Origin: Pseudomonas sp. GV085
Lineage (GTDB): Bacteria; Pseudomonadota; Gammaproteobacteria; Pseudomonadales; Pseudomonadaceae
Assembly: GCF_003050925.1 (NCBI RefSeq)
Contig: NZ_QAOV01000005.1
Location: 402,421 to 466,420, forward strand
Length of the DNA: 64,000 nt
Reading direction: 5' to 3'
Shown: piece by piece, positions 50,680 to 60,672 of the stretch
How positions within the stretch are numbered: the first letter of the stretch is position 1
How the letters are laid out: every line of letters starts with the position of its first letter
Made by a program: the position numbers and the translations under genes
Notes under the pieces: model-generated
Database searches by the model: none
The model's input: the letters and a program-made list of their open reading frames with translations, nothing else
What the model was told of the DNA's origin: nothing

Positions 50680-51324
50680 TCAGACGCCGAACTGGGCGCG
50701 GTACGCTTCCACGGCCGGCAGATGCTGCTTGAGCTGCGGGTCATCCGCCAGGAATTCCAGCACCTGGTTCAGCGAAACGATGCTGATCACCGGGATGCCG
50801 AAGTCACGCTCGACCTCCTGGATCGCCGACAACTCGCCATTGCCACGCTCCTGACGGTTCAGGGCGATCAGTACGCCAGCGGCCTTGGCGCCATCCTGGG
50901 AGGCGATGATCTGCATCACCTCACGGATCGCGGTGCCAGCGGTGATTACGTCGTCGATGATCAGCACATCGCCGGTCAACGGTGCGCCGACCAGGCTGCC
51001 GCCTTCGCCATGGGCCTTGGCTTCCTTGCGGTTGAAGCACCATGGCAGGTCACGGTTGTGATGCTCGGCCAGTGCCACGGCGGTGGTCGCGGCCAACGGG
51101 ATGCCTTTGTAGGCCGGTCCAAACAGCACGTCGAACGCAATGCCACTCTCGGCAATGGCAGCGGCATAGAAACGACCGAGCTGCGCCAGGGCCTGCCCTG
51201 AGTTGAACAGGCCCGCATTGAAGAAGTATGGACTGGTGCGCCCGGACTTCAGGGTGAACTCACCGAAGCGCAAAACGCCGCGATCGATGGCAAAACGGAT
51301 GAAATCGCGCTGATACGCTTGCAT
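50680..51324 (-). CDS. pyrE: Orotate phosphoribosyltransferase
   Basis: 214 residues. It makes OMP from orotate and PRPP in pyrimidine synthesis. The PRPP loop is [13 protein letters not shown] (about 120-132); [16 protein letters not shown] and [11 protein letters not shown] are substrate segments. The start at [12 protein letters not shown] matches the family; the frame opens seven codons earlier. It is divergent from crc across 82 bases. Confidence 0.97.
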   Translation of the reverse strand: MQAYQRDFIRFAIDRGVLRFGEFTLKSGRTSPYFFNAGLFNSGQALAQLGRFYAAAIAESGIAFDVLFGPAYKGIPLAATTAVALAEHHNRDLPWCFNRKEAKAHGEGGSLVGAPLTGDVLIIDDVITAGTAIREVMQIIASQDGAKAAGVLIALNRQERGNGELSAIQEVERDFGIPVISIVSLNQVLEFLADDPQLKQHLPAVEAYRAQFGV

Positions 51325-51351
51325 GAAAAAAACCCCAAATACCACGGATTT

Positions 51352-51383
51352 AGCTAATTAGCTTGACGCCGTGTATCATACAC
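51352..51383. promoter_or_regulatory. Two perfect palindromes in the pyrE/crc divergent gap
   Basis: AGCTAATTAGCT (51352-51363) and GTGTATCATACAC (51371-51383) are each perfectly symmetric and 7 bases apart, centred between the two starts. They may be operators or the cores of back-to-back promoters. No known regulator consensus was recognised. Confidence 0.45.
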
Positions 51384-51406
51384 GCACGCGATTTTTGGGG
51401 CCATTT

Positions 51407-52186
51407 ATGCGGATCATCAGTGTGAACGTCAATGGTATTCAGGCTGCAGTCGAGCGTGGTTTGCTCAGTTGGCTGCAAGCACAGAATGCCGACGTCATCT
51501 GCCTGCAGGACACCCGTGCCTCCGCCTTTGAACTGGATGACCCAGCCTTCCAACTGGATGGCTACTTCCTTTATGCCTGCGATGCTGAAGTCCCTGCCCA
51601 AGGCGGCGTGGCTTTGTATTCGCGGTTGCAACCGAAGGCTGTCATCAGCGGTCTCGGTTTCGAGACGGCCGACCGCTACGGGCGCTACCTGCAAGCAGAT
51701 TTCGACAAGGTCAGCATCGCGACCTTGCTGCTCCCTTCGGGGCAGAACGGCGATGAAGACTTGAACCAGAAGTTCAAGCTAATGGACGACTTCGCCCGTT
51801 ATCTGGATAAACAGCGACGCAAACGTCGCGAGTACATTTATTGTGGCTCGCTGTACGTGGCGCAACAGAAGCTGGATATCAAGAACTGGCGCGACAGCCA
51901 GCAATCTCCGGGCTTCCTGGCACCTGAACGTGCCTGGATGGACGAGATTGTCGGCAACATGGGTTATGTCGACGCCCTGCGCGAAGTCAGCCGTGAAGGC
52001 GACCAGTACAGCTGGTGGCCGGATAACGAACAGGCGGAGATGCTCAACCTCGGTTGGCGCTTCGACTATCAGCTACTGACCCCGGGCCTGCGCCGCTTCG
52101 TGCGCAGCGCACGCCTGCCACGCCAGCCGCGGTTCTCGCAACACGCGCCACTGATCGTGGACTACGACTGGACGCTGACGATCTAA
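51407..52186 (+). CDS. crc: Catabolite repression control protein Crc
   Basis: 259 residues, the Pseudomonas Crc length. It has the exonuclease III/AP-endonuclease fold (MRIISVNVNGIQAAVERGLLSWLQAQNADVICLQD; CGSLYVAQQKLDIKNW) but several catalytic positions are replaced (for example VNVNGIQ and CGSLYVA where nucleases have xNxNGxR and GDFN). In Pseudomonas it has no nuclease activity and instead joins Hfq on A-rich motifs of target mRNAs. The ATG start gives the conserved N-terminus. Confidence 0.96.
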   Translation: MRIISVNVNGIQAAVERGLLSWLQAQNADVICLQDTRASAFELDDPAFQLDGYFLYACDAEVPAQGGVALYSRLQPKAVISGLGFETADRYGRYLQADFDKVSIATLLLPSGQNGDEDLNQKFKLMDDFARYLDKQRRKRREYIYCGSLYVAQQKLDIKNWRDSQQSPGFLAPERAWMDEIVGNMGYVDALREVSREGDQYSWWPDNEQAEMLNLGWRFDYQLLTPGLRRFVRSARLPRQPRFSQHAPLIVDYDWTLTI

Positions 52187-52226
52187 GTGATTCTTCACTG
52201 AGCAGTCTGACAGACAGTCGAAAAAA

Positions 52227-52256
52227 TGCCCGTATCGCAAGATACGGGCATTTTTT
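52227..52256. terminator. Bidirectional terminator between crc and gltS
   Basis: A perfect 10-bp stem TGCCCGTATC/GATACGGGCA with a GCAA tetraloop, T run on one side and A run on the other, so it can end crc (+) and gltS (-). Confidence 0.92.
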
Positions 52257-52292
52257 ATGCGCTCCATCCAAGAGCGCCCAGTGATCTGACTC

Positions 52293-53499
52293 TCAAGCCG
52301 CGGCGAAAAACGGCAGTGCAAGGTACAACTTGATCACGATCACATTAATGATGTCGATGAAGAAAGCACCCACCATCGGCACCACCAGGAACGCTATCTG
52401 CGAAGGTCCGTAGCGCTGTGTCACCGCTTGCATGTTAGCGATGGCCGTTGGCGTGGCTCCCAGTCCAAAACCGCAGTGCCCTGCCGCCAGTACTGCGGCA
52501 TCGTAGTTACTGCCCATCATCCTGAACGTCACAAAAATCGCGAACAGTGCCATGACCAGCGTTTGTACAGCCAGGATGATGAAGATCGGCAATGCCAGTG
52601 AAGCCAGATCCCACAATTTGAGTGACATCAGAGCGATCGCCAGAAACAGCGACAAGCTGACGTTCCCCAGCACTGAGACTTCACGCTCAAACACCTGATA
52701 CACGCCAAGCGCCGAAAGCCCGTTTCGTAAAACCACGCCCACGAACAACACGCAAACGAATGTCGGCAACTCAAATGCGGTTCCTTGAAGCCACCCATTC
52801 AGGAGTGAGCCCGTCAGCAGGCTGACAGCGATCAAAGCCAGTGTCTCGACAAGCGAAAATGACGTGATTGAGCGCTCTTTGTTCGGCTGCTCAAAACCCT
52901 TGGGCAGCCGTGGCTTTTCCTGCTCGAGGCCGGGCACTTGGACACGGCTGATGAGCAGGCGGGCAACAGGCCCACCAATCAAACCGCCCAGCACCAGGCC
53001 AAACGTCGCGGAGGCCATGGCCAGTTCAGAGGCAGACGCCAGACCGAACTTCTCGCTGAACGTCGCCCCCCCACGCAGCACCTGTACCGTGGCCGCCTGC
53101 CAAGGTAATCGAGCCTGTCAGCAAGCCCATCAAGGGGTCGAGCCCCAGCGCCGTTGCAAGCCCGATGCCCATCGCATTCTGGATCACCAGAAGTCCGACA
53201 ACCGCCAGCAAAAATCCCCCCACGACGCGCCCACCCTTCTTCAGACTGGCGAAGTCTGCACTCAAGCCGATGGTGGCAAAAAACGCCAACATCAAGGGAG
53301 TTTGCAGCGAGGTATCAAATCGGATTTCAAAATCGAGGGTTCTCAAAGCCAGAAGACCCAAGGCAACCACCAAGCCGCCTGCTACAGGCTCCGGGATATT
53401 ATAAGTACGTAAAAAACCGATACGTGAGACAAGAGCGCGCCCCAGCAAAAGTACTAAAGAGGCGGCGACAAGCGTTCCATAAAAATCGAGCTGAAGCAT
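52293..53499 (-). pseudogene. gltS: Sodium/glutamate symporter GltS, frameshifted
   Basis: The gene reads as GltS in two frames. The first part runs from MLQLDFYGTLVAAS to SITLAGGHGTGAAWGG (about residues 1-145), the second from GATFSEKFGLASASEL to the end (NVIVIKLYLALPFF). The break is at a run of seven G on the coding strand (53066-53072 as C). Six G would restore AWGATFSEKFG and a 401-residue protein, the E. coli length. All other parts look intact (GGLIGGPVAR; HCGFGLGATPTAIANM), so it is a recent mutation, a slippage-prone switch, or a sequencing error. GltS imports glutamate with Na+. Confidence 0.88.
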
Positions 53500-53882
53500 T
53501 TGGGATATTCTTGCTTTTACATTCAGGGGCGAACTTTTTACCTGGACACGCCTCTTGAACAGGTTGATCCATCTCAACACTGACTAGTATTGGATTCAGA
53601 GGCCGTCAATGGTCCGAATATATCGAAATATTTCTTTATAAATATTACTTGCGGCAACTTTATCAATCGCCAAGTCTCATTGCCAAGCATACAAGCTGCA
53701 CTGAGCCTTGCAGTTTGTGACTAAACGTGTAAGAAATTTTATTTGCACGAATGAATTTCGTTTGAATAGCGAGCGACCAAGTACGCAACATTAGAGATTA
53801 ATCTGATTGCAAAAAAACAAATGCCCCGACATGTCGGGGCATTTGTATTGAACTGCGCTTAAAACAGCATCAGCGTCCTGGC
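53500..53882. other. AT-rich gap upstream of gltS
   Basis: 383 bases. The part 53600-53820 is much richer in A+T than the rest of the window (for example AATATATCGAAATATTTCTTTATAAATATTAC), and should contain the gltS promoter. No gene, repeat or known site is recognised apart from the terminator at its end. Confidence 0.6.
53811..53846 (-). terminator. Terminator of the DUF4870 gene
   Basis: A long perfect palindrome (ACAAATGCCCCGAC-AT-GTCGGGGCATTTGT type) followed on the minus strand by seven T, about 35 bases past the gene's stop. Confidence 0.9.
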
Positions 53883-54251
53883 TTACTTGATCAACCGCCA
53901 GGTGAACGGATACCGATAAGGCTGCCCTTCATTGGCCTTCACCCCGGCAATGATCGTCAGCACCAGCGCACCGATCGCGATCAGGCCAAACAGGAAGAAC
54001 CCGATAATCACCACCATCAGCAAGAAGCAAATGGCCGAGGCAATGGCGACGGAGATCTGAAAGTTCAGCGCTTCCTTGCCCTGGGCATCGATGAACGGGT
54101 CCATCTCGCGCTTCATCTGCCAGAGAATCAGCGGGCCGATGATCGTGCCAAACGGAATCCAGATCCCCAGCAAGGCGGACAAGTGGCAAAACATGGCCCA
54201 CTGACGCACCTCTTGGCTCGGCGTGGGCAGTGGCAGTTGCTCGTCACTCAT
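53883..54251 (-). CDS. DUF4870 membrane protein
   Basis: 122 residues. RQWAMFCHLSALLGIWIPFGTIIGPLILWQMKREMDPFIDAQGKEALNFQIS is the DUF4870 (Tic20-like) signature; three hydrophobic segments (about 22-44, 66-88, 90-107) put it in the inner membrane. Function unknown. It lies 28 bases after rph on the same strand. Confidence 0.9.
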   Translation of the reverse strand: MSDEQLPLPTPSQEVRQWAMFCHLSALLGIWIPFGTIIGPLILWQMKREMDPFIDAQGKEALNFQISVAIASAICFLLMVVIIGFFLFGLIAIGALVLTIIAGVKANEGQPYRYPFTWRLIK

Positions 54252-54279
54252 GGCGTCCTCCTTGCCTGGAGCAGTCCGG

Positions 54280-55002
54280 TCAGTCGGCCAATGCGGCCTT
54301 TTGCAGTTCGAAGATCTCGTTCATGCCTTTCTTCGCCAACTCGAGCATGGCGTTCAACTCTTCAGGCTGGAACGGCGCGCCTTCGGCAGTGCCCTGGACT
54401 TCGATGAAACCACCAGCGCTGGTCATCACAACGTTCAGGTCCGTCTCGGCGGCCGAGTCTTCCAGGTAGTCGAGGTCAAGCACAGGCTCCCCCTTGTACA
54501 TGCCCACGGAAACAGCAGCGATCATCTGCTTGACCGGGTCACCACCCTTCAGACCGCCACGCTTCTTGATGACTTTCAAGGCATCGATCAGCGCAACCAT
54601 GGAGCCGGTGATCGAAGCCGTGCGGGTGCCGCCATCGGCCTGGATCACATCGCAGTCGACGTACAGGGTGACGTCGCCCAGCTTGGACATGTCCAGTGCA
54701 GCGCGCAGGGAGCGACCGATCAGACGCTGGATTTCCAGGGTGCGACCGCCTTGCTTGCCACGGCTGGCTTCACGCTGGTTACGCTCGCCGGTAGCGCGCG
54801 GCAGCATGCCGTACTCGGCTGTCAACCAACCCTGGCCCTGGCCTTTCAGGAAACGCGGTACGCCCGGTTCAACGCTGACGGTGCAGATGACCTTGGTATC
54901 ACCGAACTCGACCAGCACAGAACCCTCGGCGTGTTTGGTGTAGTTGCGGGTGATGCGGATCGAGCGGAGCTGATCGGCAGCGCGACCACTTGGACGTATC
55001 AT
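54280..55002 (-). CDS. rph: Ribonuclease PH
   Basis: 240 residues. A phosphate-dependent 3'-5' exoribonuclease trimming tRNA 3' ends. [30 protein letters not shown] opens the family; [35 protein letters not shown] contains phosphate-binding arginines and the catalytic aspartate. It is full length, unlike the frameshifted E. coli K-12 copy. It is divergent from yicC. Confidence 0.97.
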   Translation of the reverse strand: MIRPSGRAADQLRSIRITRNYTKHAEGSVLVEFGDTKVICTVSVEPGVPRFLKGQGQGWLTAEYGMLPRATGERNQREASRGKQGGRTLEIQRLIGRSLRAALDMSKLGDVTLYVDCDVIQADGGTRTASITGSMVALIDALKVIKKRGGLKGGDPVKQMIAAVSVGMYKGEPVLDLDYLEDSAAETDLNVVMTSAGGFIEVQGTAEGAPFQPEELNAMLELAKKGMNEIFELQKAALAD

Positions 55003-55270
55003 AGGGAGTACCTGTACTGGGGACGGAAAACTGCGGAGCATTATAGAGCCGCCGGCCGCCACTGGGCACGTCTAAAAAATTCCGCCGACGACCGAGGGCT
55101 CTGCACCGCACGTCGGCGAAGGCCTGCCGCTCTTTGTCACACCGTGTGTTTGGGCGCATCCGCGTCACTGCGCTACAATCCTGCGCCTTTGCTGCCAGTC
55201 GGCTTTAATTCATTGATATCGGATTCCCGGAACCTCGGTTCGGTGCCGATCTGCATTGCGAGGTACCGCC

Positions 55271-56134
55271 ATGGTGCACAGCATGACCGCCTTCGCCCGC
55301 GTCGAAAACGCCGGCGTCCAGGGCACCCTGAGCTGGGAGCTGCGGTCGGTCAACAGCCGCTACCTGGAACCCCACCTGCGCCTGCCGGAGTCCTTTCGCG
55401 ACCTCGAGGGCGCTGTTCGTGAAGCCCTGCGCCAGGGTATATCGCGGGGCAAGCTCGAATGCACCCTGCGCTTCACCGAAGAAAACACCGGCAAAGCGCT
55501 GCAAATTGATCAGGAGCGTGCCACGCAACTGGTCGCCGCCGCCGAGACCATCGCCAGCCTGATCAAGAACCCGGCCGCGCTGAACCCGCTGGAAGTCCTG
55601 GCCTGGCCCGGCGTACTGGTAGGCGACGCCATCGACCCGCAAGCCTTGAACGCCGAAGCGCTGGCACTGTTCAATCAGGGCCTCAAGGAACTCAAGGCCG
55701 GCCGCGAGCGCGAAGGCGCGGAGTTGGCGCGGCTGATCAACGAGCGGCTGACCTCCATCGAAGACGACGTGGTGACTTTGCGCGAACTGGTCCCGCAAAT
55801 GCTCGCCACCCAACGCCAGAAAGTCCTCGACCGCTTCGCCGACATGAAGGCCGAGATGGACCCGCAGCGCCTGGAGCAGGAAATGGTCATGCTCGCGCAA
55901 AAAAGCGACGTCGCCGAAGAACTGGATCGCCTGAGCACCCACATCATCGAAGTTCGCCGGGTGCTCAAATCCGGCGGCGCTGCCGGTCGGCGCCTGGACT
56001 TCCTGATGCAGGAACTCAACCGCGAAGCCAACACACTGGGCTCCAAAGCCTTCGACCCGCGCAGCACCCAGGCTGCGGTCAACCTCAAGGTGTTGATCGA
56101 GCAAATGCGCGAACAAGTGCAGAATATTGAGTAA
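55271..56134 (+). CDS. yicC: YicC-family endoribonuclease
   Basis: 287 residues. An N-terminal YicC domain (MVHSMTAFARVENAGVQGTLSWELRSVNSRYLEPHLRLPE) and C-terminal DUF1732 (KSGGAAGRRLDFLMQELNREANTLGSKA). E. coli YicC is reported to act as an endoribonuclease, for example on sRNA RyhB. MVHSM is the conserved start; an upstream GTG-type start five codons earlier is unlikely. 12 bases separate it from gmk. Confidence 0.94.
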   Translation: MVHSMTAFARVENAGVQGTLSWELRSVNSRYLEPHLRLPESFRDLEGAVREALRQGISRGKLECTLRFTEENTGKALQIDQERATQLVAAAETIASLIKNPAALNPLEVLAWPGVLVGDAIDPQALNAEALALFNQGLKELKAGREREGAELARLINERLTSIEDDVVTLRELVPQMLATQRQKVLDRFADMKAEMDPQRLEQEMVMLAQKSDVAEELDRLSTHIIEVRRVLKSGGAAGRRLDFLMQELNREANTLGSKAFDPRSTQAAVNLKVLIEQMREQVQNIE

Positions 56135-56767
<633 letters not shown>

Positions 56768-56784
56768 TCAGCTCTTCCCAAAAC

Positions 56785-56871
56785 CGCTGCAAGGGCTTTA
56801 CATTGGTACTTGCAGCGCGTTGAAGGGCTTGGTCAAAAAATCAGCGCTTCCCTAATCGCTGGTGATTTTTT
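56785..56871 (+). terminator. Two hairpins between gmk and rpoZ, the second terminator-like
   Basis: The first has a perfect 9-bp stem CGCTGCAAG (56785-56793)/CTTGCAGCG (56809-56817). The second pairs AAAAAATCA-GCG (56835-56846) with CGC-TGG-TGATTTTTT (56857-56871), with a 3-base bulge, and ends in T6. They may terminate yicC-gmk or act in the rpoZ leader. Confidence 0.5.
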
Positions 56872-56934
56872 AAACTGTTGAGTCCGCTCGCCCATCCGGG
56901 CAGCGCGCATATTGCATTTGCTACGAGGAAGACC

Positions 56935-57198
56935 ATGGCCCGCGTAACCGTTGAAGACTGCCTAGAACACGTGGATAACCGCTTTGAGCTGGTCATGCTC
57001 TCTACCAAGCGTGCCCGTCAACTGGCCACCGGCGGCAAAGAGCCGAAAGTAGCATGGGAAAATGACAAGCCTACCGTCGTCGCCCTGCGCGAAATCGCTG
57101 AAGGCCTGATCGACTACGCAGCTATCGCTGAAGCCGAAATTGTTGAAGATGAACCGCTTTTTGCTGCATTCGAGGACGAGTCCAACGAGGCCGTCTAA
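56935..57198 (+). CDS. rpoZ: RNA polymerase omega subunit
   Basis: 87 residues ([30 protein letters not shown]..., with [15 protein letters not shown]). It binds the beta' subunit, helps assembly, and forms part of a ppGpp site. GAGGAAG precedes the ATG. It is directly ahead of spoT, as in E. coli. Confidence 0.97.
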   Translation: MARVTVEDCLEHVDNRFELVMLSTKRARQLATGGKEPKVAWENDKPTVVALREIAEGLIDYAAIAEAEIVEDEPLFAAFEDESNEAV

Positions 57199-57255
57199 GC
57201 CTATGCCTGGTCGACGTAGCACGGCGCGGGATCACAGCTTGCGGCAGGAGATATC

Positions 57256-59361
57256 ATGCCGAGCATAGACGCCCTCGCCGATCGCTTATCGACCTACCTC
57301 GGCAACGACCAGGTCAACCTGGTCCGCCGAGCGTATTTCTACGCCGAACAAGCCCACGACGGCCAACGCCGCCGTAGCGGCGAGGCGTACGTCACGCACC
57401 CGCTCGCGGTTGCGAATATTCTTGCCGACATGCACATGGACCATCAGAGCCTGATGGCTGCAATGCTGCATGACGTGATCGAAGACACCGGTATTGCCAA
57501 GGAAGCGCTGCAAGCGCAGTTCGGCGAAACCGTGGCCGAACTGGTCGACGGGGTCAGCAAACTGACCCAGATGAATTTCGAGACCAAGGCGGAAGCCCAG
57601 GCTGAAAACTTCCAGAAAATGGCCATGGCCATGGCCCGCGACATTCGCGTGATCCTGGTCAAGCTGGCCGACCGCCTGCACAACATGCGCACCCTGGAAG
57701 TGTTGTCCGGCGAAAAACGCCGACGCATCGCCAAGGAAACCCTGGAAATCTATGCGCCCATCGCCAACCGGCTGGGCATGCACGCCATCCGCATAGAGTT
57801 CGAAGACCTCGGCTTCAAGGCCATGCACCCGATGCGTTCCGCGCGGATCAACCAGGCGGTCAAACGCGCCCGGGGCAACCGCAAGGAAATCGTCAACAAG
57901 ATCGAGGAGTCCTTGAGCCACTGCCTGGCCATTGATGGCATCCAGGGCGAGGTCAGCGGCCGGCAGAAACACCTCTACGGCATCTACAAGAAAATGCGCG
58001 GCAAGCGTCGGGCCTTCAACGAGATCATGGACGTCTACGCGTTCCGGATCATCGTCGACAAGGTCGATACCTGCTACCGCGTGCTGGGCGCTGTACATAA
58101 TTTGTACAAGCCTCTGCCGGGACGCTTCAAGGATTACATCGCGATCCCCAAAGCCAACGGCTATCAGTCGCTGCACACCACGCTTTTCGGCATGCACGGC
58201 GTACCGATCGAGATCCAGATCCGCACCCGCGAAATGGAAGAGATGGCCAACAACGGCATTGCTGCCCATTGGCTGTACAAATCCAGCGGCGACGAGCAGC
58301 CCAAAGGCACCCATGCCCGCGCCCGCCAGTGGGTCAAAGGCGTTCTGGAAATGCAGCAACGCGCCGGCAACTCGCTGGAATTCATTGAAAGCGTGAAGAT
58401 CGACCTGTTCCCGGACGAGGTCTACGTGTTCACGCCCAAAGGCCGGATCATGGAGCTGCCCAAGGGCTCCACGGCAGTCGACTTCGCTTACGCGGTGCAC
58501 ACTGACGTCGGCAACAGCTGTATTGCCTGCCGAATCAATCGTCGCCTCGCGCCGCTGTCCGAACCGCTGCAAAGCGGCTCCACGGTCGAGATTGTCAGCG
58601 CTCCCGGCGCCCGCCCGAACCCGGCCTGGCTTAACTTCGTGGTCACCGGCAAGGCGCGCACGCACATCCGCCACGCACTGAAACTGCAACGCCGCTCCGA
58701 ATCCATCAGCCTCGGCGAACGCCTGCTGAACAAGGTCCTCAACGGTTTCGACAGCGCGCTGGAGAAAATCCCGGCCGAACGCGTCAAGGCCATGCTGGTC
58801 GAGTACCGTCTCGAACTGATCGAAGATTTGCTCGAAGACATCGGTCTGGGCAATCGCATGGCCTATGTGGTGGCCCGCCGACTGCTGGGCGAAGGCGAAC
58901 ATTTGCCAAGTCCGGAAGGCCCGCTGGCGATTCGCGGCACCGAAGGCCTGGTGCTCAGCTACGCCAAGTGCTGCACGCCGATCCCGGGCGACCCGATTGT
59001 CGGCCACCTGTCCGCCGGCAAAGGCATGGTCGTGCACCTGGATAATTGCCGCAACATCAGCGAAATCCGGCACAACCCGGAAAAATGCATCCAGCTCTCG
59101 TGGGCCAAGGATGTCACCGGCGAATTCAACGTCGAGCTGCGCGTCGAGCTGGAGCACCAGCGCGGCCTGATCGCCCTGCTGGCCAGCAGCGTCAACGCAG
59201 CCGACGGCAATATCGAGAAAATCAGCATGGACGAACGCGATGGTCGCATCAGCGTGGTCCAGTTGGTGGTCAGCGTGCACGACCGCGTGCACCTGGCCCG
59301 CGTGATCAAGAAACTGCGCGCCTTGTCCGGGGTGACTCGCATCACCCGCATGCGTGCATAG
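57256..59361 (+). CDS. spoT: Bifunctional (p)ppGpp synthase/hydrolase SpoT
   Basis: 701 residues, the SpoT length. The HD hydrolase domain (about 25-150) includes H72-D73 in [10 protein letters not shown], so hydrolysis is expected. The synthetase domain (about 235-345) has [21 protein letters not shown], with the RxKD signature of bifunctional enzymes. The TGS domain (about 385-445) starts [20 protein letters not shown]-terminal ACT domain begins near [20 protein letters not shown]. It controls the stringent response to carbon and fatty-acid starvation. Confidence 0.97.
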   Translation: MPSIDALADRLSTYLGNDQVNLVRRAYFYAEQAHDGQRRRSGEAYVTHPLAVANILADMHMDHQSLMAAMLHDVIEDTGIAKEALQAQFGETVAELVDGVSKLTQMNFETKAEAQAENFQKMAMAMARDIRVILVKLADRLHNMRTLEVLSGEKRRRIAKETLEIYAPIANRLGMHAIRIEFEDLGFKAMHPMRSARINQAVKRARGNRKEIVNKIEESLSHCLAIDGIQGEVSGRQKHLYGIYKKMRGKRRAFNEIMDVYAFRIIVDKVDTCYRVLGAVHNLYKPLPGRFKDYIAIPKANGYQSLHTTLFGMHGVPIEIQIRTREMEEMANNGIAAHWLYKSSGDEQPKGTHARARQWVKGVLEMQQRAGNSLEFIESVKIDLFPDEVYVFTPKGRIMELPKGSTAVDFAYAVHTDVGNSCIACRINRRLAPLSEPLQSGSTVEIVSAPGARPNPAWLNFVVTGKARTHIRHALKLQRRSESISLGERLLNKVLNGFDSALEKIPAERVKAMLVEYRLELIEDLLEDIGLGNRMAYVVARRLLGEGEHLPSPEGPLAIRGTEGLVLSYAKCCTPIPGDPIVGHLSAGKGMVVHLDNCRNISEIRHNPEKCIQLSWAKDVTGEFNVELRVELEHQRGLIALLASSVNAADGNIEKISMDERDGRISVVQLVVSVHDRVHLARVIKKLRALSGVTRITRMRA

Positions 59362-59389
59362 CTCGCCAACACATTACAAGGAGTCATAC

Positions 59390-59770
59390 ATGACCAAGAC
59401 TGTTATCACCAGCGACAAGGCCCCGGCCGCCATCGGTACTTACTCCCAGGCGATCAAGGCTGGCAACACCGTTTACATGTCGGGTCAGATTCCTCTGGAC
59501 CCAAAAACCATGGAACTGGTTGAAGGCTTCGAAGCCCAGACCGTCCAGGTGTTCGAGAACCTCAAGGCCGTGGCGCAAGCCGCTGGCGGTTCGTTCAAGG
59601 ACATCGTCAAGCTGAACATCTTCCTCACCGACCTGAGCCACTTCGCCAAGGTCAACGAGATCATGGGCAAGTACTTCGACCAGCCTTACCCTGCCCGCGC
59701 CGCCATCGGTGTAGCAGCCCTGCCAAAGGGTTCGCAGGTTGAAATGGATGCCATCCTGGTCATCGAGTAA
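59390..59770 (+). CDS. ridA: 2-iminobutanoate/2-iminopropanoate deaminase
   Basis: 126 residues, canonical Rid[47 protein letters not shown] and [23 protein letters not shown], with the catalytic arginine. It clears reactive 2-aminoacrylate from threonine/serine dehydratases. AAGGAG precedes the ATG; 28 bases after spoT, probably one operon. Confidence 0.97.
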   Translation: MTKTVITSDKAPAAIGTYSQAIKAGNTVYMSGQIPLDPKTMELVEGFEAQTVQVFENLKAVAQAAGGSFKDIVKLNIFLTDLSHFAKVNEIMGKYFDQPYPARAAIGVAALPKGSQVEMDAILVIE

Positions 59771-59837
59771 TGCGTGCGGCGCAGCCCAAGGCTGCGCCGA
59801 CTGCTCTGCTGTAAAGAAAGCTTGAAAGGATTCCACC

Positions 59838-60578
59838 ATGCGCAACGCGCTTGCTCTCTCGCTGCTCGCCCTGTTCCTGGGCGGATGTGCCAGCAACCCT
59901 GCCGATCGTGATGTCAGCGGCACCTGGATCAACCAGGTGGCGATCGATGCTGCAGCCAAAGGTGTCCCCCTGCGTGAAGCGCTCCAGGCCTATGGCCCGA
60001 ATCTGGAATGGGACATCAACACCAAGGCCAGTCAGGCCCGCTACACCAACGGCTTTGAAAACGTCGAAGGCAAACTGCTGGGTGAAGAGTCCGGTGCCTG
60101 GAAAGTCGACTTTTATGGCAGTTCGGCCAGTGAGCTGACGCGTGACGGCAAGCAACTGAGCCAGTCTGCCAGCGACAACGAGCCCGAACAGGTCTTCGAC
60201 CGCGCCCAGATCCCGGTGCCGGAGGGCGCTCCGATCGGCGCCAGTTTCGAGCGTGCACTGTATTCAGCCTACATGGGCGGCGGCTGGACAATCGTCAGCG
60301 GTCCCGGCGAAGGCAGCACCGTGCAATTCCAGGCCGATGGCCAGGTGACCGGCCTGCCAGGCAGCGACCGCTATGCGTTGTGCCTGGCCGGCGATTGCGC
60401 ATCCATGAGCGGCGGCAACGACAATATGTGGCTGCAACAAAATGGCCAGGGCAACGCCTGGATCTTTGCGCGCAAGGGCAAAGAGCTGGAGATTTTCCAG
60501 ACCGTGAACACGGCGCAGGCGGATGAAATGCCCTCGTTCACCCCGGGTGAGCGCAAGTGGCTGCTGGAAAAGCAATAA
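59838..60578 (+). CDS. Conserved Pseudomonas lipoprotein of unknown function
   Basis: 246 residues. Signal MRNALALSLLALFLGGC with lipobox LGGC; GTWINQVAIDAAAKG follows. The second half has a beta-rich repeat-like pattern (FQADGQVTGLPGSDRYALCLAGDCASMSGGNDNMWLQQNGQGNAWIFARKGKELEIFQTVN), with a cysteine pair, resembling HslJ/META-type folds. It is probably outer-membrane anchored. No function is known to me. It follows ridA by 67 bases. Confidence 0.85.
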   Translation: MRNALALSLLALFLGGCASNPADRDVSGTWINQVAIDAAAKGVPLREALQAYGPNLEWDINTKASQARYTNGFENVEGKLLGEESGAWKVDFYGSSASELTRDGKQLSQSASDNEPEQVFDRAQIPVPEGAPIGASFERALYSAYMGGGWTIVSGPGEGSTVQFQADGQVTGLPGSDRYALCLAGDCASMSGGNDNMWLQQNGQGNAWIFARKGKELEIFQTVNTAQADEMPSFTPGERKWLLEKQ

Positions 60579-60587
60579 ATCCCTGAA

Positions 60588-60661
60588 AAGATCGCAGCCT
60601 TCGGCAGCTCCTACAGGTGTACATGTAACTTTGCAGGAGCTGCCGAAGGCTGCGATTTTTT
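60588..60661. repeat. REP pair, AGCTGCCGAAGGCTGCGAT family
   Basis: Inverted copies AAGATCGCAGCCTTCGGCAGCTCCTACAG and GCAGGAGCTGCCGAAGGCTGCGATTTTT with a spacer of about 17 bases. Between convergent genes; the T-rich end could also act as a terminator. Confidence 0.9.
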
Positions 60662-60672
60662 GCCATTAGCAG

